Shown: positions 33,243 through 42,295 of the stretch, one piece after another | Layout: every line of letters starts with the position of its first letter | Numbering within the stretch: the stretch's first letter is position 1 | Source: Sphingomonas glacialis | GTDB taxonomy: Bacteria; Pseudomonadota; Alphaproteobacteria; Sphingomonadales; Sphingomonadaceae | Direction: 5' to 3' | Length of the DNA: 64,000 bases | Assembly (NCBI RefSeq): GCF_006439055.1 | Contig: NZ_RCZC01000002.1 | Coordinates: forward strand, 1,335,979 to 1,399,978 | Notes under the pieces: generated by a model | The model's database searches: none | Told to the model about the DNA's origin: nothing | What the model saw: the letters and a program-made list of their open reading frames with translations, nothing else | Position numbers and translations under genes: made by a program

Positions 33243-34246
33243 GTGAGCGCGAGCAGCGCGTCGCGTTTGGCGATCAGCGCCGCCATGTCGCCCTCGCCCC
33301 GCGCGGTCGCGATCGTCGCCATCGCGCGATCGAGCCGTGCGCGCGACACGGCGGAAATATCCGCCAGCCGACCGACGATCTCGTCCATCTCCTCCATCCG
33401 CGCCCAGCAATCGAGCACCAGATCGCATCCCGCCGCGATGGCGCCGGCCGCCTTGTCGCCAGCGGTCCCGGAGAGCGCCTTCATGTCGATGTCGTCGGTC
33501 ATCAGCAGCCCGTCGAAGCCGATCCGCTGGCGGATGATCTGCTCGATCACCGTCGGCGAGAGCGTCGCCGGCCGTGCCGGATCCCATGCCTGATAGACGA
33601 TATGCGAGGTCATCCCCATCGGCGCATCGTTGAGCCGCGTGAACGGCTGAAGATCGATCTCGAGCTCTTCATCCGAGGCGGTGACGGTCGGCAGATGATA
33701 ATGCGTGTCGAGCTTCGCCCGGCCATGCCCCGGCATATGCTTCACGACCCCGACCACGCCGCCGCGCTGGAGCCCGTCGAGGATCGCCTTGCCGAGCGCC
33801 GCGACGCGCATCGGCTCCGATCCGAGCGTGCGGATCGAGACGGCCTCGGTCGTATCGGGTTGCGCCACGTCGAGCAGCGGCAGGCAATCGACGGTGATGC
33901 CGACCTCGGCGAGCATACGTCCGATCGCTTCGGCATTGGCCCGCGCCGCCTCGATCGCCGAGATCGGCGCGATGTCGTAGAGCCGGTCGAATGCGGGGCC
34001 GGCGGGAAACTCGGGCCATTCGGGCGGCCCCATCCGCGCGACGCGGCCGCCTTCCTGGTCGATCAGGATCGGCAGATCGTCACGACCCGAGATCTCGCGC
34101 AGGCTGTCGGTCAGCGCGCGGACCTGCGCGCGGTTCTCGATGTTGCGCTTGAAGAGGATATAGCCGGCCGGGTCGGCAGCGGTGAAAAAGCTGCGCTCGG
34201 CGGAGGTGAGGTCGAGGCCGGACAGGCCGAAGATTACGGGCTTCAT
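33239..34246 (-). CDS. nagZ: Beta-N-acetylhexosaminidase NagZ
   Basis: 335 residues, glycosyl hydrolase family 3. Signatures: LIDQEGGRVARM, VVKHMPGHGRAKLDTHYHLPTV (catalytic His-Asp dyad region), and GLLMTDDIDMKAL with the nucleophile Asp. It removes N-acetylglucosamine from anhydromuropeptides during cell wall recycling. Start ATG 34246; the stop codon is inside the downstream palindrome. Confidence 0.95.
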   Translation of the reverse strand: MKPVIFGLSGLDLTSAERSFFTAADPAGYILFKRNIENRAQVRALTDSLREISGRDDLPILIDQEGGRVARMGPPEWPEFPAGPAFDRLYDIAPISAIEAARANAEAIGRMLAEVGITVDCLPLLDVAQPDTTEAVSIRTLGSEPMRVAALGKAILDGLQRGGVVGVVKHMPGHGRAKLDTHYHLPTVTASDEELEIDLQPFTRLNDAPMGMTSHIVYQAWDPARPATLSPTVIEQIIRQRIGFDGLLMTDDIDMKALSGTAGDKAAGAIAAGCDLVLDCWARMEEMDEIVGRLADISAVSRARLDRAMATIATARGEGDMAALIAKRDALLALT

Positions 34247-34316
34247 GGGTCGCGTTTAGCAACAAGCACGCGGCTCCGCACTATTCCGAATGCGATCCGC
34301 GCTATTCCCCTGGTTC

Positions 34317-34410
34317 GTCACCCCGGGCTCGTCCCGGGGTCCACCGGGATGCGCGCGCTACGCTCGCAATACTAGCAGCCCGGTGGACCCCGGCACAGGG
34401 CCGGGGTGAC
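34317..34410. repeat. Family A palindromic repeat, 94 bp, inverted pair
   Basis: Two inward-facing palindromes: GTCACCCCGG...CCGGGGTCCACC on the left and GGTGGACCCCGG...CCGGGGTGAC on the right, with a short spacer containing GCGCGCGCTACGCT. The same 94-bp arrangement is at 38943-39036. It lies between the nagZ start and the SPOR gene. Confidence 0.9.
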
Positions 34411-34433
34411 GGACATTGCGCAAGGTCCGGCGA

Positions 34434-35105
34434 TCAGCCCCTCGGCACGAAGCAAGCTTGCCCCGCCGCCGCGAGCTTCGCGCACAGGCTGCTCGCCTGC
34501 CCCGCGCTGCCGGCGTTGACGCGCAGCCGATAGACGGTCTTGCCGCCGACCTGTGCCGCCTGGACCGACTTGCCCATCGGCGCGAGCTCGGCATGCGTCT
34601 TCGCGATCGTGCGCCAATTGGTATCGGCCTCGGCCTCGCTGCCGAACGAGCCGAGCTGGACGAGCGCGCCGCCCGAGGCTTTTTCGGCCGACGGGATCGT
34701 CGCGACCGCTTTGCTCGCGCCGGGGTCAGCTTTCGTCGGCGGGGCCTTCTTGCCCGCGACCGGCGCTTCGGGGAGCGCCTTCATGTCGATCGCAGCGTTG
34801 CCGGTCGCAGCGCCGTTGCTCGTCGCGATCGCGCTGTCGCCCTCGCCCTCGACCTTGAGCCCGCCGGGATCGTCGGGCTTGACCTTGTAGTCGCCCTCTT
34901 GCGCCGCGATCAGCGCGCCATTGCCGTCGCTGCCCTGATGCAATTTGTAATATTGATAGCCGAAAATCACCGCCGCGACGACGAGCAGCGCGGCGACGAT
35001 CAGCCCGATGATCCGCACCACCGAGGGGCCATCGTCATAGTCATCCTCGACCGTTTCGAGCCAGGGAAGGCGATCCTCATCGCGCATTTCGTATTCGCCT
35101 GCCAT
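34434..35105 (-). CDS. SPOR domain membrane protein
   Basis: 223 residues: an acidic N-terminus, one membrane helix (about 31-51, IIGLIVAALLVVAAVIFGYQY), a linker rich in Asp/Gly/Ala, and a C-terminal SPOR domain (about 145-220, LVQLGSFGSEAEADTNWRTI, VYRLRVNAGSAGQA) that binds denuded peptidoglycan at the septum. Start ATG 35105 shares one base with the argS stop. This argS-SPOR-nagZ order is widespread in alphaproteobacteria. Confidence 0.9.
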   Translation of the reverse strand: MAGEYEMRDEDRLPWLETVEDDYDDGPSVVRIIGLIVAALLVVAAVIFGYQYYKLHQGSDGNGALIAAQEGDYKVKPDDPGGLKVEGEGDSAIATSNGAATGNAAIDMKALPEAPVAGKKAPPTKADPGASKAVATIPSAEKASGGALVQLGSFGSEAEADTNWRTIAKTHAELAPMGKSVQAAQVGGKTVYRLRVNAGSAGQASSLCAKLAAAGQACFVPRG

Positions 35106-36829
35106 CAGTTCATCTCCTGGACTGCCTGGACGCCCATGATTGCCAACCCGTTACGGATAATCTGCCCGATTGCATCCGCCATGAAAAGCCGCGCACACGT
35201 CATCGCGGGATTATCGGGCAGCAGGAAGCGGCGGTCGGGCCGATCGTTGCCGACATTCCACAATGCGTGGAGGGTAGCAGCCAAGTCATAGAGATAAAAC
35301 GCAATTCTGTGCGGCTCGCGCGCTGCGGCGGCGGTGTCGACGATCCGCGGGAATTGCGCGGCGAACTTCACCAGCGCCAGATCCTCCGTGTCAAGTTGGG
35401 ACAAGTCGATCGAATCGCACACGATTCCGGCCTCGGCCGCGCGGCGGTGGAGCGAGGCGACGCGGGCATGCGCGTAGTTGACGTAGAAGACGGGATTGTC
35501 CTTCGACGCCTCGACCACCTTGGCGAAGTCGAAGTCCATCTGCGCATCGGCCTTGCGCGTCAGCATGGTGAAGCGGACGACGTCCTTGCCGACCTCGTTC
35601 ACGACATCGGCGAGCGTGACGAAATTGCCCGACCGTTTGCCCATCTTGATCGATTCGCCGTTGCGCATCAGCCGCACCATCTGGACGAGCTTGACGTCGA
35701 AACGCGTCTTGCCGCCGGTCAGCGCCTGCACCGCGGCGACGATCCGCTTGACCGTACCGGCATGGTCGGCGCCCCAGATGTCGATCAGCGCGTCGGCCGA
35801 CTGCGCCTTCTGGAAATGGTAGGCGAGATCGGCGCCGAAATAGGTCCATTGCCCGTTCGACTTTTTGATCGGGCGATCCTGATCGTCGCCGAACTGCGTC
35901 GAGCGGAACAGCGGCAGCACGACCGGTTCCCAATCCTCGAGCTCCTGGCCCTTGGGGGCTTCGAGCACGCCGTCGTAGATCAGGTCGCGGCTGCGCAATT
36001 CGGCCTCGGCCTCCTCGGGCTTGCCCGCTGCCTGCAGCTCGGCTTCGGACGAGAACAGGTCATGATAGATGCCCAGCAGTGCGAGATCGGCCTTGATCAG
36101 CACGAGCATCGCCGCGACCGCCTTGGTGCGGAACAGCACGAGCCATTCTTCCTCGGGCTTGCCGACATAGGCGTCGCCGAATTCGGCGGCGAGCGCCTGG
36201 CCGACCGGGATTAGATAGTCGCCCGGATACAGGCCCTCCGGGATCTCGACGGTTTCGCCGAGCGCCTCGCGGTAACGCAGGTGAACCGAGCGTGCGAGCA
36301 CGTCGACCTGGCCGCCGGCGTCGTTGACATAATATTCGCGGATCACCTTGTGCCCGGCGAATTCGAGCAGAGCGGCGAGTGCATCGCCGACCACCGCGCC
36401 ACGGCAATGCCCCATGTGCATCGGCCCGGTCGGGTTGGCCGAGACATATTCGATGTTCACCGTGGTGCCGGCACCGCGGTTCGAGCGGCCGTAATCGTCG
36501 CCCCCGTCGCGGATCGCCGAAAGTTCGGCGCGCCAGGTGTCGTCGGTCAGGCTCATGTTGATGAAGCCCGGGCCGGCGATCGATACCTTCTCGACCTCGT
36601 CGAGCGATGCCAGATGCGCGACGATCTTCTCGGCGAGCGCGCGCGGATTGGTCTGCGCGGGCTTGGCGAGCACCATCGCGGCGTTGGTGGCGAGATCGCC
36701 ATGGCTCGTGTCGCGCGGCGGCTCGACCGTGATGTTCGCGCGGTTGAGCCCGGCGGGCAGGTCGCCGCTGGCTTCAAGAGCATCGAGCACCGCATCGATA
36801 TGCGCGGCGAAACGGGTGTAGAGGGTCAT
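35105..36829 (-). CDS. argS: Arginine-tRNA ligase
   Basis: 574 residues. The N-terminal Arg-tRNA synthetase domain, HIGH-type motif MHMGHCRGA (about 126-134, with VSANPTGPMHMGHCRG), KMSKS-like MGKRSGNFV (about 385-393), and the C-terminal anticodon-binding DALR domain (about 455-574) with YAHARVASLHRR are all present. It attaches arginine to tRNA-Arg. Divergent from the CocE-type hydrolase with a 149-bp gap. Confidence 0.97.
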   Translation of the reverse strand: MTLYTRFAAHIDAVLDALEASGDLPAGLNRANITVEPPRDTSHGDLATNAAMVLAKPAQTNPRALAEKIVAHLASLDEVEKVSIAGPGFINMSLTDDTWRAELSAIRDGGDDYGRSNRGAGTTVNIEYVSANPTGPMHMGHCRGAVVGDALAALLEFAGHKVIREYYVNDAGGQVDVLARSVHLRYREALGETVEIPEGLYPGDYLIPVGQALAAEFGDAYVGKPEEEWLVLFRTKAVAAMLVLIKADLALLGIYHDLFSSEAELQAAGKPEEAEAELRSRDLIYDGVLEAPKGQELEDWEPVVLPLFRSTQFGDDQDRPIKKSNGQWTYFGADLAYHFQKAQSADALIDIWGADHAGTVKRIVAAVQALTGGKTRFDVKLVQMVRLMRNGESIKMGKRSGNFVTLADVVNEVGKDVVRFTMLTRKADAQMDFDFAKVVEASKDNPVFYVNYAHARVASLHRRAAEAGIVCDSIDLSQLDTEDLALVKFAAQFPRIVDTAAAAREPHRIAFYLYDLAATLHALWNVGNDRPDRRFLLPDNPAMTCARLFMADAIGQIIRNGLAIMGVQAVQEMN

Positions 36830-36978
36830 TGGGGCACGTCCGGTGGTGTCTGCGAGCGCGCGCCTTAGCGGATACGGGGGACGGCTTCAAATCATGGCGT
36901 ATCGCAGGGCTACGACACGGTTGATCCCGCAGCGATCCTGCGCGTACGACACGCCATCTCCCTTCCGAAAGGTCGCCC

Positions 36979-38895
36979 ATGAATCGCACCGCTCTTCTGC
37001 TCGCCACCACCGCCGCGGCGATCGCGCTCACGCCGGTCCTTGCCCAGCAGAAGGCCCCAACCGCCGCTCCGGTCGGCGGCGACATCCCCGCCAAGTTCAG
37101 CCCGCCCGAGGCGCAGAACGACTACGTCAAGCGCGAGGTGATGATCCCGATGCGCGACGGGACCAAGCTCTACACCGTGATCGTCTACGCCAAGGGCCTG
37201 ACCAACGCGCCGATCGTGCTGACGCGCACGCCCTATAACGCCAAGGGCCGCGCCAACCGCACCGACAGCGCGAGCGAGCTGTCGACGCTGCCGCTCGCCG
37301 ACGAGATGTTCGTCAAGGGCGGCTATATCCGCGTCTATCAGGACATCCGCGGCAAATACGGCTCGGAGGGCGACTATGTCGTCACGCGGCCCGTCATCGG
37401 CCCGCTCAACCAGACCAAGGTCGATCACACCACCGACGCCTATGATACGATCGACTGGCTGGTGAACAAGGCCAACCTGCCGGAATCGAACGGCAAGGTC
37501 GGGATGATCGGATCGTCCTACGAAGGCTTCACCGTGGTGATGGCTTTGCTCCACCCCCACCCCGCGCTGAAAGTCGCCGCGCCGCAGAGCCCGATGATCG
37601 ACGGCTGGATGGGCGACGACTGGTTCCATTACGGCGCGTTCCGCCTGCCCAATATCGGCTGGCTCGGCGCGCAGACCGGCTACAAGGGCGCAGGCAAGGC
37701 GCCGCCCTCGGGTGGCTATGACGATTACGACAATTTCCGGAAGATCTCGGCGGGCGATTGGGCGAAGAAGTCGGGCTACGACCAGCTCCCCTATTGGAAC
37801 CGCATGGTCCAGCATCCCGCCTATGACAGCTTCTGGTCGGGCCAGGCGCTCGACACGCTGCTCGCCGCGAGCCCGTCGAACGTCCCCACGCTGTGGGAAC
37901 AGGGCCTGTGGGATCATGAGGACATGTGGGGCGGAATCCACAGCTATGAGGCGCTGGTCAAGGCCGGCCACCAGTCGAACAACTATCTGGTGATGGGCCC
38001 GTGGCGCCACAGCCAGGTCAATCGCGACGGCCGCACGCTCGGCCCGCTGACGTGGAACGGCGACACCGCGCAGCAATATCGCGAAGACATGGTGCTGCCC
38101 TTCTTCAACCAGTATCTGAAGGACGGCCCCGCGGTCACGCTGCCCGCCGCCGCGATCTACAACACCGGCGCGAACCATTGGGACAGCTTCCCCAAATGGC
38201 CGCTGTCGTGCGACACCGGCTGCGACACGCCGCTGACCCCGCTCTACCTCCAGGCCGACAAGGGCCTCGGCTTTGAACGCGCGGCGAGCGGGGGCGACAG
38301 CTATGTGTCCGATCCCGCCAACCCCGTCCCGTACCTCCCGCGTCCGATCAATTTCGATGATGGTCGCTGGGGCGACTGGCTGGTGTCGGACCAGCGCTCG
38401 GTCGACGGCCGCACCGACGTGATGAGCTATTCGACCCCAGTTCTGACCAAGACCGTCAAGGTCTCGGGCGTGCCCTGGGCCGACATCTTCGCCAAGACGA
38501 CCGGCAGCGACGGCGACATCGTGGTCAAGCTGATCGACGTCTATCCCGACGAGGTGGCGAGCAACCCGAAGATGGGCGGTTATCAGCTCGCGATCAGCCT
38601 CGACATCTTCCGCGGTCGCTATCGCGAGAGCTTCGCCAAGCCGAGCGCGATCCCTGCAAACAAGACGCAGCAATATCGCTTCCGTCTGCCGGCGGTGAAC
38701 CATGAATTCCTGCCGGGGCACAAGATCATGGTGCAGGTGCAGTCGTCGTTGTTCCCGGTCTATGATCGCAACCCGCAGACCTTCGTGCCCAACATCTTCC
38801 TGGCGAAGCCCGCGGATTACAAGAAGGCGACCGTGACGATCGAGCATGGCGCCGCGGGCGCGAGCGCGGTGTTGCTGCCGGTGGTGGCGAAGTAA
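36979..38895 (+). CDS. Secreted CocE/NonD family alpha/beta hydrolase
   Basis: 638 residues. Signal peptide 1-22 ending LAQ; X-Pro dipeptidyl-peptidase-type alpha/beta hydrolase domain with nucleophile Ser180 in GSSYEGFT, and a C-terminal jelly-roll (about 400-630, PPN/XPP_C type). The family includes glutaryl-7-ACA acylases, cocaine esterase-type enzymes and alpha-amino acid ester hydrolases. The substrate is not determinable here. Start ATG 36979. It is separate from the conserved argS cluster and may be a recent insertion. Confidence 0.9.
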   Translation: MNRTALLLATTAAAIALTPVLAQQKAPTAAPVGGDIPAKFSPPEAQNDYVKREVMIPMRDGTKLYTVIVYAKGLTNAPIVLTRTPYNAKGRANRTDSASELSTLPLADEMFVKGGYIRVYQDIRGKYGSEGDYVVTRPVIGPLNQTKVDHTTDAYDTIDWLVNKANLPESNGKVGMIGSSYEGFTVVMALLHPHPALKVAAPQSPMIDGWMGDDWFHYGAFRLPNIGWLGAQTGYKGAGKAPPSGGYDDYDNFRKISAGDWAKKSGYDQLPYWNRMVQHPAYDSFWSGQALDTLLAASPSNVPTLWEQGLWDHEDMWGGIHSYEALVKAGHQSNNYLVMGPWRHSQVNRDGRTLGPLTWNGDTAQQYREDMVLPFFNQYLKDGPAVTLPAAAIYNTGANHWDSFPKWPLSCDTGCDTPLTPLYLQADKGLGFERAASGGDSYVSDPANPVPYLPRPINFDDGRWGDWLVSDQRSVDGRTDVMSYSTPVLTKTVKVSGVPWADIFAKTTGSDGDIVVKLIDVYPDEVASNPKMGGYQLAISLDIFRGRYRESFAKPSAIPANKTQQYRFRLPAVNHEFLPGHKIMVQVQSSLFPVYDRNPQTFVPNIFLAKPADYKKATVTIEHGAAGASAVLLPVVAK

Positions 38896-38942
38896 CGCCC
38901 ACGTCCGTCGCGCGCGGGCTTAGGCGCTTACCACCCTCCTCC

Positions 38943-39036
38943 GTCACCCCGGCCTTGTGCCGGGGTCTACCGTCTTGCGCGCGCTACGCCGGCAGGATGC
39001 GCCTCACGGTGGACCCCGGCACGAGGCCGGGGTGAC
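38943..39036. repeat. Family A palindromic repeat, 94 bp, inverted pair
   Basis: GTCACCCCGG...CCGGGGTCTACC and GGTGGACCCCGG...CCGGGGTGAC enclose a GCGCGCGCTACGCC spacer. It has the same length and layout as the copy at 34317-34410. It sits between the convergent CocE and DUF1501 genes. Confidence 0.9.
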
Positions 39037-39048
39037 GATGGGTGGGGT

Positions 39049-40197
39049 TCACACCAGCCCGCTCACCGCCTTCGTCCCCTTGCTCAGCGGGAACAGCGCC
39101 GCCATCGCGCGCGCCGGCTCGACCCCGAAATGGCCCGCCACCGCGCCGGCGATGAAAGCATCGAGCTGCAGCGTCGGCCTCAAATCGCGCCCCTCGAACA
39201 GCGCCGCCGCTTGCAGCCCCGGCCAGTCCGCCAGCACCCGCCCGCCGCGCACCGCGCCGCCGAGCAGCATCGCCGAACTGCCCGTGCCGTGATCGGTCCC
39301 GCCGGTCCCGTTGACCGCGACGGTGCGCCCGAATTCGGTCGCGACGAGCACCATCGTGTCGCTCCACAATGGCCCCAGCCCCGCCTGCAGCGCGCCGATC
39401 ATCCCGTCGAGCCCCTTCAACTGCGCGCCCAACCGCTGACGCTGCTGCGTATGCGTATCCCAACCGCCGGTCTCGATCATCGCGATCCGCGCGCCATTGG
39501 CGGGCGCGAGCAGCCGCGCGGCCAGCGCGCCCGTCGCCACCGCATTGGCCCCGCCACCCGCGGCGAGATCACTGGTCAATTGCCGCGTGCTCATCGCCTC
39601 GCTCCACAGGCCGTGGAGCTGGCTGTCACCCTGATAGAGCATCGCCACGCGCTGCATCAAATCGTCCGACGCCTGCGGCAGGTTCGAGGGCGCATAGGAC
39701 GAGACGTCGATCTTGCCGCGGAGCGCAAGCGGCACCGTCGCCGACACCGCGATCGCCTTGGCCTGGGTCGGCGGCAGTACGCCGAGCAGCCGGTTGAGCC
39801 AGCCGTCCTTGACCTGATAGGCGTTCAAACCCCCGCTCTCGAGCACGTTCTGCCCGTCGAAATGCGAGCGATCGCGATACGGCGAGGCGACGGCATGCGC
39901 GAACAGCGCCTGCTTCTGGCCGTACAGGCCGTGGAGCGCCACCATGCTCGGGTGCAGCGCGAACATGCCGTCGAGCCTGGGCGCACTCGCAAAATCCGCC
40001 GCCAGATCGCCGCGCGCGCCGGCAAAGGCGGGGTCGCCGACCGGCGCGACGATCCCCATCCCATCGGCCGCGCCGCGCTGGATGATGAAGATGAAGCGCT
40101 TGTCGGTTTCGGCCTTGGCGAAGGCCATCCGCGGCGAGAGCGCGAGCACGAGCGCACCCATCGCGCCGGCACCGATAAAGGAACGTCGATCGTACAT
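39049..40197 (-). CDS. Tat-exported DUF1501 protein
   Basis: 382 residues with a Tat signal (DRRSFIGAGAMGALVLAL, cleavage near AFA at about 27). The DUF1501 domain has FIIQRGAADGMGIVAPVGDPAF, a sulfatase/alkaline phosphatase-like start, and GGWDTHTQQ and VATEFGRTVAVN-like blocks. Members form a pair with DUF1800 proteins; function is unknown, though a metal-dependent phosphatase-like fold is predicted. It is 3 bp downstream of the DUF1800 gene and so translated with it. Confidence 0.88.
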   Translation of the reverse strand: MYDRRSFIGAGAMGALVLALSPRMAFAKAETDKRFIFIIQRGAADGMGIVAPVGDPAFAGARGDLAADFASAPRLDGMFALHPSMVALHGLYGQKQALFAHAVASPYRDRSHFDGQNVLESGGLNAYQVKDGWLNRLLGVLPPTQAKAIAVSATVPLALRGKIDVSSYAPSNLPQASDDLMQRVAMLYQGDSQLHGLWSEAMSTRQLTSDLAAGGGANAVATGALAARLLAPANGARIAMIETGGWDTHTQQRQRLGAQLKGLDGMIGALQAGLGPLWSDTMVLVATEFGRTVAVNGTGGTDHGTGSSAMLLGGAVRGGRVLADWPGLQAAALFEGRDLRPTLQLDAFIAGAVAGHFGVEPARAMAALFPLSKGTKAVSGLV

Positions 40198-40200
40198 GAT

Positions 40201-41736
40201 CTATCTCCGCATGAATTCGGGCGCGACCAGCAGCAAGGCAAGCGCCTGCGCCGGACTCTCGCAATTGGCGAGCGCCGTGGTGGTGCCGGGGCTCACCGCG
40301 CCGGGGAGGATCCTGGGGGCGAGCGTGCGGGCGTCGGTCACCGCAGCGCGCGAGGCGAAGCGCTCGGCCGCCTCGACGCGGCGCAGCACCGCGTCGGGTC
40401 CGGCCCAGCTGCCGGCGATATCGTCATACCCGATCGGCTGCCCGGGCTTCCAAGTCGGCTGGCCGAGCTGGTTGAGCAACCCGACCATTGCCTGTGGATC
40501 GGCGGTCTTGACGTTCAGCGCGCGCATCGAGGAGATCGTCCACTCCCACGGCGTCTTGAACTTGAGCGGTTGCTCGACCCAGGCCTCGGGCGAGGCGATC
40601 AGCGCGCGGTACACCGTCGGCAGATCGCCGCCCGATTTGAGGAACGCCGCCTGCAACCGCGCGACCATCGCCGGCGGCGGGGTGTCGCCGGCGAAATGGC
40701 GTGCGAGCTTGGTCGCGATGTGGCTCGCGGTGGCGGGTGAAAGCGCCACGTCGGCGAGCACCGCACTCGCCTGCTCGACTCCGCCTGCGGGATAGGTCTT
40801 CCCCATCACCATGCGGTCGCCTGGCTCGTGCAGCGGCGCGGCAAAGACGAAATCGCCCGGCAGACCGTCGGTCCCGGCGGCGCGTGCGCCCGGCCCCTGC
40901 CCGATCCCGGCGACGGTCCAGCCGGTCATCGCGCGCGCGAATTCGGTGACGTCGGCCTGACTGTAGCCGGTGCGCACGCCAAGCGTATGCAGCTCGAGGA
41001 TCTCACGCGCGAGATTTTCGTTGAGCCCGACCTTGCGATTGCCGCGCGCGGCGATCTTCTGCCCGAGCGGCGAATTGGGGCCGACCGACACCGCCTGGTC
41101 GAGATAGAGCAGCATCGCGGGATGTTGTTCGACCGCCATCAACATGTCGTGGAACGAGCCCAGCACATGCGGCCGGATCGCCTCGAACTCGAGCGTGCCG
41201 GCCAGGCCGACAACCTGCAATTTGTCGGCCGACACCGCGAAATGGTTCGCCCAGAAATGGACGAGTCGCTCGACGAACGGCGTATCGGTGATCAACGCCT
41301 GCGTGGTGCGCGCGCCGACCGCGCCGGCATAATCCTCACGACCGGTCCGCGCGGCGAACTGGCGGGCCTGCTTCATTGCATCGTCGCGCACCGGCTTGGC
41401 GGGCGCAGTGACCATCGGCGGCGCCATCCCCGGCGGCTGGACCGATTGCGCGCCCATTTGCAGACCAGCCGGTGCCGACCCGGCCATCGGTGCGACCGCG
41501 GCAGCAGGTGGGCCCGCTCGGCCACCCTGCTGCATCCGCAAGGCGCGCTGCTGGCGGAAATAGTCGGCGAGTCCCGCCGAGACCGCAGCGCTGCTCGCCG
41601 CCGCCGCGATCGCGTCGGGATGCGGATCATAGCGCGCGAACTGCCCGGTCAGCCAGGCGACCGGGTCGGCCGGAACCGGCTGGTCGCCGCGCGCGCCCAA
41701 ACCAAAGCGGTTCAGCGCGATGCTTGCCTTTGTCAT
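40201..41736 (-). CDS. DUF1800 protein, partner of the DUF1501 protein
   Basis: 511 residues from ATG 41736, with GAAGGA seven bases upstream. DUF1800 features: SIALNRFGLGAR at the start, FWANHFAVSADK, ENLAREILELHTLGVRTGYSQADVTEFARAMTGWT and ASHIATKLARHFAGDTPP. A low-complexity Gln/Met/Pro/Gly region (about 70-125) is inserted near the N-terminus. The pair DUF1800-DUF1501 is common in Sphingomonadales; the biochemical role is unknown. Confidence 0.88.
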   Translation of the reverse strand: MTKASIALNRFGLGARGDQPVPADPVAWLTGQFARYDPHPDAIAAAASSAAVSAGLADYFRQQRALRMQQGGRAGPPAAAVAPMAGSAPAGLQMGAQSVQPPGMAPPMVTAPAKPVRDDAMKQARQFAARTGREDYAGAVGARTTQALITDTPFVERLVHFWANHFAVSADKLQVVGLAGTLEFEAIRPHVLGSFHDMLMAVEQHPAMLLYLDQAVSVGPNSPLGQKIAARGNRKVGLNENLAREILELHTLGVRTGYSQADVTEFARAMTGWTVAGIGQGPGARAAGTDGLPGDFVFAAPLHEPGDRMVMGKTYPAGGVEQASAVLADVALSPATASHIATKLARHFAGDTPPPAMVARLQAAFLKSGGDLPTVYRALIASPEAWVEQPLKFKTPWEWTISSMRALNVKTADPQAMVGLLNQLGQPTWKPGQPIGYDDIAGSWAGPDAVLRRVEAAERFASRAAVTDARTLAPRILPGAVSPGTTTALANCESPAQALALLLVAPEFMRR

Positions 41737-41946
41737 GATCGCGTCCTTCTTTGCGTCGTGAGTCCGTATGGACACGACCTGTCGCAAAATTATCCCCGGT
41801 TACGTCCGACGCGTTCGTTTCGTGCAACTGGTCGCGCGTTCTTTGCGCTTGGGCATATGCTGCAGTGCAATATGATAGCGCCATCAGCACAATCCATCTT
41901 CGGGGAGAGGATGCGGGATCGGCCTTCGAAATTCGAAAGGAAGATC

Positions 41947-42237
41947 ATGCTCAAGACCATCTTCGCCGCAACGGCCATCCTCGCTGCTTCGGTTTCGCCT
42001 GCGCTTGCCAAGGACTCGACCAGCCACACCTTCACGCGCGATGGCGAGACCTACACCTACAAGACGATCGACAAGGGCGACCATGTCCTGATCAGCGGCC
42101 GCCGCCAGTCGGGCAGCGCGTTCGAGCTCAACGTGCGCGGCGATCAGGTGACCGGCGTTTCGGGTGGCGTGCCCGTCTCCTTCTCGGTTCCCAACGCACA
42201 GACCAAGCTCACCTCGACGGCGCTCGCACTGCGCTAA
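41947..42237 (+). CDS. Small secreted protein of unknown function
   Basis: 96 residues from ATG 41947 with AAGGAAG upstream. Signal peptide MLKTIFAATAILAASVSPALA, then a compact beta-rich domain (HTFTRDGETYTYKTIDKGDHVLISGRRQSG). No known family recognised. A longer frame through here from 40828 is a shadow of the DUF1800 gene. Confidence 0.72.
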   Translation: MLKTIFAATAILAASVSPALAKDSTSHTFTRDGETYTYKTIDKGDHVLISGRRQSGSAFELNVRGDQVTGVSGGVPVSFSVPNAQTKLTSTALALR

Positions 42238-42295
42238 GCCGCTCGGCCGGGCGTGTCGCAGGGTCGACACGCCCGGACTATAGCATCGAAGTGGT

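Noticed and set aside
40828..42237. 469-residue plus-strand frame ending in the small secreted protein
   Set aside because: Most of it is antisense to the DUF1800 gene. Only ATG 41947 onward has a signal peptide and a ribosome site.
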